64,000 nucleotides of DNA, from assembly GCF_003334855.1 (NCBI RefSeq), contig NZ_QOWE01000001.1:62001-126000 (forward strand), given 5' to 3'. The notes under the pieces are model-generated. The model was given only the letters and a program-made list of their open reading frames with translations, had not been told where the DNA came from and searched no databases. The position numbers were made by a program, and so were the translations under genes. This document shows, in pieces, positions 1 through 8,080 of the stretch (the stretch's first letter is position 1; every line of letters starts with the position of its first letter). The DNA comes from Larkinella punicea (GTDB taxonomy: Bacteria > Bacteroidota > Bacteroidia > Cytophagales > Spirosomataceae).

Positions 1-1
1 C

Positions 2-433
2 AGTTTCCTCGACGAAAATACCGACCGGCAATACCAGTCGGAAGAACAAATGGCCAAACTGTTCATTACGGCCGCCGGGGTGGCCATCGTGCTGTCGTGC
101 ATGGGCCTGTTTGCCATTGCCGTCATGATCATGGCACAGCGGATCAAAGAAATCGGGGTACGCAAAGTGCTGGGAGCCAGTGTTGGCAGTATTGTGATCC
201 TGTTGTCGAAAGACTTCCTGAAACTGGTGTTGATCGGCATTGTCATTGCATCCCCGCTGGCGTGGTGGCTCATGAGTCAATGGCTGAAAGAATACGCGTT
301 CAAGATCGAACTGGCGTGGTGGATGTTCGCCGTTGCGGGTTTGCTCGCCATTCTAATCGCCTTCGCCACGGTGAGTTTCCAGAGCATCAAAGCGGCCTTA
401 ACCAATCCGGTATCCTCACTTCGGTCGGAGTGA
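2..433 (+). CDS. FtsX/MacB-like ABC permease P1, C-terminal fragment
   Basis: Only the last ~143 codons are present; the frame is open to the left window edge (SFLDENTDRQYQSEEQM leads into the part with an ATG), so the gene starts upstream. What remains is the end of the second periplasmic domain and the last FtsX module: a membrane helix (LFITAAGVAIVLSCMGLFAI), the cytosolic coupling motif KEIGVRKVLGAS, two further hydrophobic segments and the tail NPVSSLRSE. That is the same C-terminal end as the complete paralogues downstream, which fixes the family with little doubt. It is the first visible member of the P1-P9 block and is followed by a heptamer-repeat gap of 105 bases. Substrate unknown. 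Confidence 0.9.
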   Translation, partial: SFLDENTDRQYQSEEQMAKLFITAAGVAIVLSCMGLFAIAVMIMAQRIKEIGVRKVLGASVGSIVILLSKDFLKLVLIGIVIASPLAWWLMSQWLKEYAFKIELAWWMFAVAGLLAILIAFATVSFQSIKAALTNPVSSLRSE

Positions 434-443
434 AAAGAGTGAA

Positions 444-530
444 GAGTTAAGAGTTAAGAGTTAAGAGTTAAGAGTTAAAATGGATGTCTGCATTTCTAAC
501 TCTTAACTCATAACTCTTCACTCATAATTT
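444..530. repeat. Heptamer-repeat hairpin between P1 and P2
   Basis: Five perfect tandem copies of GAGTTAA occupy 444-478. After a short centre (GGATGTCTGCA) the complementary units follow in register from 496: CTAACTC, TTAACTC, ATAACTC, TTCACTC, ATAATTT. Transcribed, this would fold into a long A/U-rich stem. The same unit type recurs in most other permease gaps. A role in termination or mRNA processing is an inference. Confidence 0.75.
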
Positions 531-538
531 TACACAAC

Positions 539-2956
539 ATGCTAACGAACTATTTCAAAATCGCGTTTCGGAATCTGGTGCGCCACAAGGTGTTCTCGGC
601 CATCAACATTGTCGGGCTGTCCATCGGGATTGCGGCTTGTCTCCTGATTCTGCAATATGTGGATTTTGAGCTGAGCTACGACCAGTTTCACGCGAAGGGC
701 GATCGGATTTACCGCGTCAAACAGGATCGGTATGACAAGGGCAAACTGAGCACGCAATGGGCCGGGGGTGCCCAGGCGGCTGGCAACTCGTTCAAAGCGA
801 CCTTCCCGGAGGTGGAAGATTACGTCAAAGTGCTGAAGCGCCGGGCATTGATTGCCGATTACGGCGAAAAAAGCCTGAAAGTTGAGAAGGTTTTTGTGGC
901 CAGCCAATCGTTCTTCAAAATCTTCTCCTATCCCCTGCTCGCCGGTGATCCCACCACCGCCCTGGCCGAACCCAATACCGTTGTTCTTTCCGAAACCGTT
1001 GCTAAAAAGCTGTTTGGAAATGAACAGGCTATGGGCAAAACCATCCGGTTCAACCAGCGGAAGGCGGTTAAAGTAACGGGTGTTTACAAAGACATGCCAG
1101 CCAATACGCATCTGCACGCGGATCTGCTGATTCCGCACGTGACGTTTGTGAAAGAAATGGGGCCGGACAACAACCCGGACAATGCCTGGATGTGGGACGG
1201 GGCGATGTCGTATTTGCTGCTCCGCCCTGACGCGAATCCGAAAGCGCTCGAAGCCAAGTTTGTGCCGTACATTGAAAAAACCATTGGAGCCGAACTGAAA
1301 AAATACGATGCCGGTGCGGTCTATACGCTGCAACCCCTGAAAGACATTCACCTCTACTCGCACCTGATGGAGGAAGCCGAACCCAACGGCGACGGCAACA
1401 CGGTTTATCTGCTGCTGGCGATTGCGTTTTTCATCGTCGTCATTGCCTGGGTCAACTACATCAATCTGGCGACGGCGCGGGCCATCAACCGCGCCAAGGA
1501 AGTCGGCATTCGCAAAGCCGTCGGGTCGCAGCGGGGGCAGTTGATCCGGCAATTTCTGATTGAATCGGTCTTGCTGAACGGCCTGGCGGTGGTTCTGGCG
1601 CTGGGGTTTGTCGTGGCCGTGATGCCCTTGTTCAATACGCTGTCGGGCCAGCACCTGACGCTGTCGCTGCTGGGAAACGGGTCGTTCTGGCTGGCGTTGG
1701 CAACCTTGTTCGTCATCGGAACCTTCTTTTCGGGCTTGTATCCGGCGTTTGTTTTGTCCGGTTTCCGGCCGGTCACGGTGTTGAAAGGCAAGATGGTGAC
1801 GTCGCGGCAGGGCATCATTCTGCGGAAATCGCTGGTCATTTTTCAGTTTGCGGCTTCGCTGTTTCTGCTCGTCGGCACGCTGGCGGTTTTTCGGCAGATC
1901 AGCTTCATGCAGGAACAAAGTCTGGGTATCAACATCGATCAGACGCTGGTCGTCAATCCGCCCATCATCCGTCTGGATTCCACGTTTATGCGGCAGATGG
2001 TGGCTTTTAAAGAAGAACTGCTGCGCCAACCCGCCATCCGGCACGTGGCCGCGTCGTCGGTGGTGCCGGGTCAGGCGTCGGACTGGAACGCGGGCGGCAT
2101 TCGATTGAAAGGCACCGACGAAAGCAAGGGAAGCCAATACCGGGTGATTGCCGTCGATTACGACTTCCTGAAAACCTTCGACCTGAAACTGCTGGCCGGG
2201 CGCGATTTTTCGAAAGAGTACGGCCTGGAAAAGAAAGCCGTCATTTTCAACAAAATGGCGATCAAGCAACTGGGTTTCAACAAGCCGGAAGAGTCGATTG
2301 GCAAAGAAATTGATTTCTGGGGCGAAACGTTTACCATCGTTGGCGTCACCGACAATTTTCACCAGCAATCGCTGCGGGATGCCTTCGAACCGCTGATTCT
2401 CCGGCTCATTCCGGATGCGGGCGGTTATTTTTCGATCAAGATGGCATCCAGTCAACTGAACACCACGATCGCTACCGTCCGAAGCGAATGGAACCGGTTT
2501 TTCCCCGGCAATCCGTTTGAATACTTCTTCCTGGATGAACATTTCAACGCGCAATACCAGGCCGATCAGCGGTTTGGGCAAGTGTTCGGTTTGTTCACCG
2601 GTTTAGCCATTCTGGTCGCGTGTCTGGGTCTATTCGGGCTGGCGTCGTTCACCACGGCCCAGCGGACCAAAGAAATTGGCATTCGCAAGGTGCTGGGGGC
2701 CACGGTGCCCGAGATCGTGCGGATGCTCTACAAAGAATTTGCGATTTTGATTCTGATTGCCTGCGTGGTAGCGACTCCGCTGGCGTGGCTGGCCGTGAGC
2801 CAATGGCTCAACACGTATGCGTTCCGGGCCGATATAAATTGGTGGCTTTTTGCACTGCCGTTCGTGCTGGTACTGGCGATTGCACTGTTGACGGTTTCGT
2901 TTCAGTCCGTGAAAGCGGCTCTGATGAATCCGGTTACTTCGTTGCGGTCGGAATAA
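539..2956 (+). CDS. FtsX/MacB-like ABC permease P2 (double-module type)
   Basis: Inner-membrane permease, 805 residues. Order: amphipathic N-terminus (MLTNYFKIAFRNL), first membrane helix about 20-40, MacB-like periplasmic domain to about 285, three helices with the cytosolic motif EVGIRK at 321-326, a fifth helix from about 428 (LRKSLVIFQF), a second periplasmic domain, and a final three-helix FtsX module with EIGIRK at 712-717. It is thus two MacB-type halves fused head to tail, so one chain could do the work of the usual MacB dimer. Family members couple cytosolic ATP hydrolysis to periplasmic movement (type VII, mechanotransmission ABC systems). No ATPase domain is present and no ATPase gene is nearby. 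The ATG is followed by the family's N-terminus, so the start is secure. Substrate unknown. Confidence 0.93.
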   Translation: MLTNYFKIAFRNLVRHKVFSAINIVGLSIGIAACLLILQYVDFELSYDQFHAKGDRIYRVKQDRYDKGKLSTQWAGGAQAAGNSFKATFPEVEDYVKVLKRRALIADYGEKSLKVEKVFVASQSFFKIFSYPLLAGDPTTALAEPNTVVLSETVAKKLFGNEQAMGKTIRFNQRKAVKVTGVYKDMPANTHLHADLLIPHVTFVKEMGPDNNPDNAWMWDGAMSYLLLRPDANPKALEAKFVPYIEKTIGAELKKYDAGAVYTLQPLKDIHLYSHLMEEAEPNGDGNTVYLLLAIAFFIVVIAWVNYINLATARAINRAKEVGIRKAVGSQRGQLIRQFLIESVLLNGLAVVLALGFVVAVMPLFNTLSGQHLTLSLLGNGSFWLALATLFVIGTFFSGLYPAFVLSGFRPVTVLKGKMVTSRQGIILRKSLVIFQFAASLFLLVGTLAVFRQISFMQEQSLGINIDQTLVVNPPIIRLDSTFMRQMVAFKEELLRQPAIRHVAASSVVPGQASDWNAGGIRLKGTDESKGSQYRVIAVDYDFLKTFDLKLLAGRDFSKEYGLEKKAVIFNKMAIKQLGFNKPEESIGKEIDFWGETFTIVGVTDNFHQQSLRDAFEPLILRLIPDAGGYFSIKMASSQLNTTIATVRSEWNRFFPGNPFEYFFLDEHFNAQYQADQRFGQVFGLFTGLAILVACLGLFGLASFTTAQRTKEIGIRKVLGATVPEIVRMLYKEFAILILIACVVATPLAWLAVSQWLNTYAFRADINWWLFALPFVLVLAIALLTVSFQSVKAALMNPVTSLRSE

Positions 2957-2972
2957 GGAGTGAAGAGTTAAT

Positions 2973-3075
2973 ACTTCCGCTTTTTGCCCCTAAATCCCCT
3001 AAAGGGGACTTGGACGCAGCCTAATCCGGATGCTAAAAGTCCCCTTTAGGGGATTTAGGGGCAAAAAGCGGAAGT
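2973..3075. repeat. Perfect 38-bp inverted repeat with ATCCGGAT core
   Basis: Arms 2973-3010 and 3038-3075 are perfectly complementary over 38 bp and enclose a 27-nt loop that contains ATCCGGAT at 3024-3031. The arms are dominated by runs such as CCCCTAAATCCCCTAAAGGGG. It sits inside a heptamer-repeat gap: GAGTGAA and GAGTTAA lie before it, GAGTGAT after it. The same core and a similar arm recur at 29670-29734 and 36772-36840, so this is a dispersed palindromic family and not simply a terminator. Confidence 0.85.
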
Positions 3076-3150
3076 GCAATGAATTATCAGACGTAAATCC
3101 TAAGAGTGATGAGTTGGCTAATGCTCTTCACTCTTAACTAAAAAAAGGGT

Positions 3151-5523
3151 ATGATTCGCAATTACTTCAAAACCGCCTGGCGGGGTCTGCTCAACAACAA
3201 AGGCTACTCGGCCATCAACATTGGCGGGTTGGCCGTGGCACTGGGAATCGGTATTCTGCTGCTCTGGTGGGTGAAAGACGAAATGAGTTTCGACCGCTTT
3301 CATGCGAATGCGGATCGGATTTACCGCGTCAACGGTGGTTTTGGCTCCGGCACGGCGCAGCAGTTTTCGGGCCAGATCGTGGCCCCCGTGGCGGCACATG
3401 CCAAACAGCAAATGCCGTCGGTGGAAGACGCCGTGCGCATCGTTGGAAACTACGATTCGTCGCCTTTCAAGGTGCAGGACAAAACGCTGGTGGAAGAAAA
3501 AGCCGTCTACGTCGATCCGGGTTTCTTCACGTTTTTTAGTTTCGAATGGGTTAAAGGGAACCGCGAGCGTCCTTTCCCCGACCGGCAATCGGTCGTTCTG
3601 ACAGAATCGGCGGCTTTGAAATACTTTGGTTCGGCCGAACCGGTGGGAAAAATCCTGTATTCGGTTCCGAAAAAGCAGAACTTCGTCGTGAGCGGCATCA
3701 TCCGCGATTTCCCGGACAACTCCAGCATCAAATGCAACATGCTGTTTCCGCTGGAGATCGTTGCCAAAGGCTATCAGGCCAACGATTACTGGAAGTCGAT
3801 GGATTCGGATTGGGGAAACTGGTACGCCCAGACCTTTTTCCGGATCGATCCACGGGCCAATCTGGACAAGATCGTTAAAACCCTGAACGACGTTCATCAC
3901 GCCAGCAACCAATACGATCAGGTGACGGTGTACCGCCTACAACCGCTGACCGACATCCACCTCTACCGGCCCGACGGCACGCCCGGTGCCATGCAGGAAG
4001 TGAAAATGATGGGCATCGTCGCCCTGATTCTGCTGGCCATCGGCTGTATCAACTACGTCAACCTGGCCACGGCGCGGGCCACACAACGGGCGAAGGAAGT
4101 GAGTGTCCGGAAGGTCGTCGGCGCGGGTCGCCAGCACCTGATCGGGCAGTTTCTGGCCGAATCACTCCTGATTTTTGTCGTCGCACTGCTGCTGGCCATC
4201 GGGCTGATCAAAGGGCTGGAATCTACTTATCAGGAACTGACCGGCAAAACCCAACCCTTCTCGCTGGCCGATCCGCAAACCTGGCTGGTGTTGGTGGGTG
4301 CTTTGGTATTTACCCTGGCCGTTGCGGGAATCTATCCGGCTCTGGTTTTGTCGTCGTTCGAACCCTTGAAAGTGTTGCGCGGAAAAATGGCAACGGGTGG
4401 CAAAGGCGTTACGTTCCGGCAAACGCTGGTGATCACCCAGTTTGCCTTTTCGACGGCTTTGATCGTGGGAACCCTCGTGATTGGCAACCAACTGCGGTTT
4501 ATGCGCGAGCGAAATCTGGGCTATGACCGGGAAAATGTCTTCGCGTTCTGGATGACCGGCGATATGTTGAAGCATTTCGATGCGATCAAGGCCGAATTGT
4601 CGCGCCAGCCCAGTGTCCGGAGCGTAACCGCTTCGAATGGAAATCTGCTCAGTTTAGGCAATTCAACCGGCGATACGGACTGGGACGGAAAGCCCAAAAA
4701 CAGCATGTTTATCATCAACCGGATGCAGGTTGAGAAAGATTTCATTTCCACCTTCGGTTTGAAAATGGTGCAGGGAGAAACCTTTACGGGCTCCCCCGCC
4801 GACTCGATGCACGTCATCCTGAACGAAACCGCCGTGAAAAATACGGGCATTAAAAATCCCATCGGCAAAAGTTTTACGCTCGGCCAAACGAAAGGAATCA
4901 TCATCGGTGTCGTGAAAGATTTCCATTTTGCCTCCCTGCGCCAGAAAGTGGAACCGGCGGTTTTCTTTTACCGGAACAACACCAATTTGGGGCGGCTTTA
5001 CATCAAAACCACGGGTCGGGATGCCTCCAAAGCCATTACGGCTACCGAAAAACTCTGGAAAAAATACAGTCCTGATTATCCGTTCGACTACCAGTTTATG
5101 GACGTGCAATACAACGAGCTGTATAAATCGGAACAGCGGACGGGGCAGTTGTTCAACTTCTTTGCGGGAATCGCCATTCTGGTTTCCTGCCTGGGGCTGT
5201 TCGGTTTAGCGACGTTTACGGCCCAGCAACGCACCAAGGAAATCGGAATCCGCAAGGTGCTGGGTGCGTCGATCGCGGGCATTGTCGCGCTGCTTTCCAG
5301 AGATTTCCTGAAGCTGGTGCTGATCGGCATTTTGATTGCGTCTCCGATTGCCTGGTGGACAATGAGCCAGTGGCTGACCGCCTTTGCCTATAAGATCGAC
5401 CTGGAGTGGTGGGTGTTTGCGCTGGCGGGTCTGCTGGCCGTGCTGATTGCCTTTGCCACCGTCAGTTTTCAAAGCATCAAAGCCGCGTTGATGAATCCGG
5501 TGAAGTCACTGCGTTCGGAATGA
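3151..5523 (+). CDS. FtsX/MacB-like ABC permease P3
   Basis: 790 residues, second shortest of the complete set (791 in P8 is next). First helix near 20-40 (INIGGLAVALGIGILLLWWV); the first coupling motif is altered to EVSVRK (316-321), where most paralogues have EVG(I/V)RK. The second module begins near 423 (FRQTLVITQF) and its motif EIGIRK is at 697-702. The C-terminus is NPVKSLRSE. Only 20 bases separate its stop from P4, the tightest junction in the array, and there is no hairpin between them, so P3 and P4 are probably co-transcribed and translationally linked. Start chosen at the ATG preceded by the A-rich tract AACTAAAAAAAGGGT. Substrate unknown. Confidence 0.93.
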   Translation: MIRNYFKTAWRGLLNNKGYSAINIGGLAVALGIGILLLWWVKDEMSFDRFHANADRIYRVNGGFGSGTAQQFSGQIVAPVAAHAKQQMPSVEDAVRIVGNYDSSPFKVQDKTLVEEKAVYVDPGFFTFFSFEWVKGNRERPFPDRQSVVLTESAALKYFGSAEPVGKILYSVPKKQNFVVSGIIRDFPDNSSIKCNMLFPLEIVAKGYQANDYWKSMDSDWGNWYAQTFFRIDPRANLDKIVKTLNDVHHASNQYDQVTVYRLQPLTDIHLYRPDGTPGAMQEVKMMGIVALILLAIGCINYVNLATARATQRAKEVSVRKVVGAGRQHLIGQFLAESLLIFVVALLLAIGLIKGLESTYQELTGKTQPFSLADPQTWLVLVGALVFTLAVAGIYPALVLSSFEPLKVLRGKMATGGKGVTFRQTLVITQFAFSTALIVGTLVIGNQLRFMRERNLGYDRENVFAFWMTGDMLKHFDAIKAELSRQPSVRSVTASNGNLLSLGNSTGDTDWDGKPKNSMFIINRMQVEKDFISTFGLKMVQGETFTGSPADSMHVILNETAVKNTGIKNPIGKSFTLGQTKGIIIGVVKDFHFASLRQKVEPAVFFYRNNTNLGRLYIKTTGRDASKAITATEKLWKKYSPDYPFDYQFMDVQYNELYKSEQRTGQLFNFFAGIAILVSCLGLFGLATFTAQQRTKEIGIRKVLGASIAGIVALLSRDFLKLVLIGILIASPIAWWTMSQWLTAFAYKIDLEWWVFALAGLLAVLIAFATVSFQSIKAALMNPVKSLRSE

Positions 5524-5543
5524 AGAGTTAAGAATGTAAAGTT

Positions 5544-7994
5544 ATGCTAGCGAACTACTTAAAAATTGCCGTCCGGAATCTCCTGCGAAGCAAGACATTC
5601 TCGGCCATCAACATTCTCGGTCTGTCGGTTGGCATGACGTGCTGTCTGTTGCTGTTGCTCTACATCCGGAGCGAATTATCGTTCGATCAACACCACCAAC
5701 ACGCGAAGCAATTGTATTTGATGTCGAGCGCCGTCAAATCGCCCGGATTAAATGAAGAATACCCCAGCCTTTCGGGGCCGATGGCAGCCGCGATTCAATC
5801 GGAATTTCCGGAGGTCGAAAAAGTCGCGCGGCTTTACGTCAACATCATGGATGACAAAACGTTGCTGCAGGTGCAGGAAGCGGGCAAGCCGATGAAGTCC
5901 TTTTACGAAACCCAGGGCTATCAGGTCGACTCGACGTTCTTTGATCTCTTTTCCTACGAATTCACGGAAGGCAATTCTAAAAAAGCCCTGTTTCAGCCCA
6001 ACTCGATTGTATTATCGGAAGAAGTAGCCCATAAATTGTTCGGAAATACACCCGCCCTGAATAAAACCGTGCGGATCAGCGGCTCGACGGGCAACGGCTA
6101 CAATTTCCGGGTGTCGGGCGTTTACCGCGATGAAAGTGCCCGTTCCCACATCAATGCCCGGTTTTTTGTACCGATGTATGTCGGCATGATCGGCGATTAC
6201 CTTCGGCAGCCCAATCTGGATTATACCAATAACAACCTCTTTACTACTTACCTCCGGTTAAGACCGGATGCCGACGCGCAGCAGTTGGAACAGAAAATAC
6301 CGGCGTTTGTCGAAAAATACATGCGCAGTGAACTGAAACGGTACGGTTACGATAAACGACTCTTCCTGATTCCGGTTCCGGAGCTTCATTTGTACAGCCA
6401 GATTCAGAGCATCGTAACGCCGACCAACAGCATGACGTACCTGTATATTCTGGCGTCGATTGCGGTTTTTACCCTCGTCATTGCCTGCATCAACTTCATG
6501 AATCTATCCACCGCCCGGTCGGCCAAAAGGGCGGCTGAAGTCGGTATTCGAAAAGTAATGGGCGCGCAGCGGGGTTCGCTGATCGGGCAGTTTCTGGGGG
6601 AGTCGATGGTTTTGTCGTTGATTGGGCTGGTAGTTGCCTTTACGCTGGTTTCGCTCCTGTTGCCGGTGTTTAACCAACTGGCTGGTAAATCATTACAAAT
6701 GTCGGAGCTGATGGAGCCGCAGATCGCGCTGGCATTCATCGGGCTGGCGTTGCTGACCGGTTTAATAGCCGGCAGTTACCCGGCGTTTTTCCTGTCGATG
6801 TTCAATCCGGCTCAGGTGCTGAAGGGCAAGTTTGTCAACAGCCTGTCGGCGGTGGCTTTGCGTCGCGGGCTGGTGGTTTTTCAGTTTGTGGTCGCCATCG
6901 GGCTGGTGCTGGCCACGTTCGTGATTCAGGAACAGATGCGGTTTTTGCGGAATCAGTCGCTGGGTTTTACGCAGGATCAGCAAATTGCCATTCCGTTGCG
7001 GAGCATTGAGTCGCGCGGGATGTATACGGCGTTTCGGAACGAGATTTTACGGAATAACCAGGTGGTTTCGGCGGCCGGAACCCAGTATTATCCCGGCATT
7101 ATGAACCCCACGACTTTTGGTTTGTATCGCCCGGATCAAACCGTCAATGAAATGCAGAATGTCAAAAACAGCGAGGTCGATTTTGAATATCTGCAAACGA
7201 TGGGTTTCAAACTGGTGGCCGGACGGTTGTTCTCGCGGCAATTTCCCGGCGATACCAACAACCGGCTCGTTGTCAATGAATCAACCCTGCGAAAGCTTCA
7301 GATTCCACTCCGCAAAGCCATTGGGCAAAAACTGAATTTTAATTGGCACGGGCAGACGTACCAGTACGAAGTGATTGGTGTTCTGAAAGACTTTCACCAC
7401 GAAAACCTCCATCAACCCATTGAGCCGTACGCTTTTATGCTGATGACCCGCCCGTACTTCAACTACATCATTGCGCACGTCAATTCAGACAATATGGAAA
7501 ATGTGCTGGGTTTTCTGGAACGGAAATGGAAAGCCCTGCGCCCCGACGAACCGTTCGAATATTCGTTTCTGAACGAAGATTTCCAGAAAAATTACCAGGC
7601 CGAAGTCCGTACGTCGCGCATCGTGACTTATTTCACTGCCATTTCCATCCTGATTTCCTGCCTCGGGCTGTTCGGATTAGCGGCTTTTGCGGCCCAGCAA
7701 CGCACCAAGGAAATTGGCGTCCGGAAGGTGCTGGGCGCTTCCATATCCCATATCGTGTTATTACTTTCCACCGATTTTCTAAAACTGGTCATCATCGCCA
7801 TTCTAATTGCGTCACCGATGGCGTGGTGGGCCATGAATCGATGGTTGCAAAACTTTGCGTACAAGATCACAATTCCTTGGTGGATTTTCGTAGCCGCGGG
7901 CGGTTTGGCACTGCTTATTGCTTTTATTACCGTCAGTTTTCAAAGCATCAAAGCCGCGTTGATGAACCCGGTGAAGTCACTTCGGTCGGAATGA
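5544..7994 (+). CDS. FtsX/MacB-like ABC permease P4
   Basis: 816 residues. First coupling motif EVGIRK at 332-337 is preceded by KRAA where most copies have RAK. Second module starts near 440 (LRRGLVVFQF), second motif EIGVRK at 723-728, tail NPVKSLRSE. The first periplasmic domain is rich in Asn/Tyr (for example NPNLDYTNNNLFTTYLRLRP reads without the usual Trp-rich stretch), which suggests a different periplasmic partner from P2 and P3. Its last ~60 coding bases nearly match those of P3, far more than the rest of the proteins do, so recent gene conversion is possible. The stop codon lies within the left arm of the following hairpin. Confidence 0.93.
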   Translation: MLANYLKIAVRNLLRSKTFSAINILGLSVGMTCCLLLLLYIRSELSFDQHHQHAKQLYLMSSAVKSPGLNEEYPSLSGPMAAAIQSEFPEVEKVARLYVNIMDDKTLLQVQEAGKPMKSFYETQGYQVDSTFFDLFSYEFTEGNSKKALFQPNSIVLSEEVAHKLFGNTPALNKTVRISGSTGNGYNFRVSGVYRDESARSHINARFFVPMYVGMIGDYLRQPNLDYTNNNLFTTYLRLRPDADAQQLEQKIPAFVEKYMRSELKRYGYDKRLFLIPVPELHLYSQIQSIVTPTNSMTYLYILASIAVFTLVIACINFMNLSTARSAKRAAEVGIRKVMGAQRGSLIGQFLGESMVLSLIGLVVAFTLVSLLLPVFNQLAGKSLQMSELMEPQIALAFIGLALLTGLIAGSYPAFFLSMFNPAQVLKGKFVNSLSAVALRRGLVVFQFVVAIGLVLATFVIQEQMRFLRNQSLGFTQDQQIAIPLRSIESRGMYTAFRNEILRNNQVVSAAGTQYYPGIMNPTTFGLYRPDQTVNEMQNVKNSEVDFEYLQTMGFKLVAGRLFSRQFPGDTNNRLVVNESTLRKLQIPLRKAIGQKLNFNWHGQTYQYEVIGVLKDFHHENLHQPIEPYAFMLMTRPYFNYIIAHVNSDNMENVLGFLERKWKALRPDEPFEYSFLNEDFQKNYQAEVRTSRIVTYFTAISILISCLGLFGLAAFAAQQRTKEIGVRKVLGASISHIVLLLSTDFLKLVIIAILIASPMAWWAMNRWLQNFAYKITIPWWIFVAAGGLALLIAFITVSFQSIKAALMNPVKSLRSE

Positions 7995-8057
7995 AGAGTT
8001 AAGAGTGAAAAGTTAAAAATTAAAATGTCTGCGGTTTTAACTCCTAACTCTTCATTC
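7989..8057. repeat. Heptamer-type hairpin P4/P5 overlapping the P4 stop codon
   Basis: A 13-bp perfect stem pairs 7989-8001 with 8045-8057. The left arm includes the last codons of P4 (GAATGA), so ribosomes terminating on P4 would open the stem. The right side continues with TTAACTC and GTAACT and ends 10 bases before the P5 ATG (8081). Confidence 0.65.
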
Positions 8058-8080
8058 TTAACTCGTAACTAAAAAAGGAC

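Noticed and set aside
542-2581. 679-codon open frame on the minus strand opposite P2
   Set aside because: It lies wholly antisense to a well-supported permease and its translation is rich in Arg, Gln and His without any family motif, as expected of a GC-rich shadow frame.
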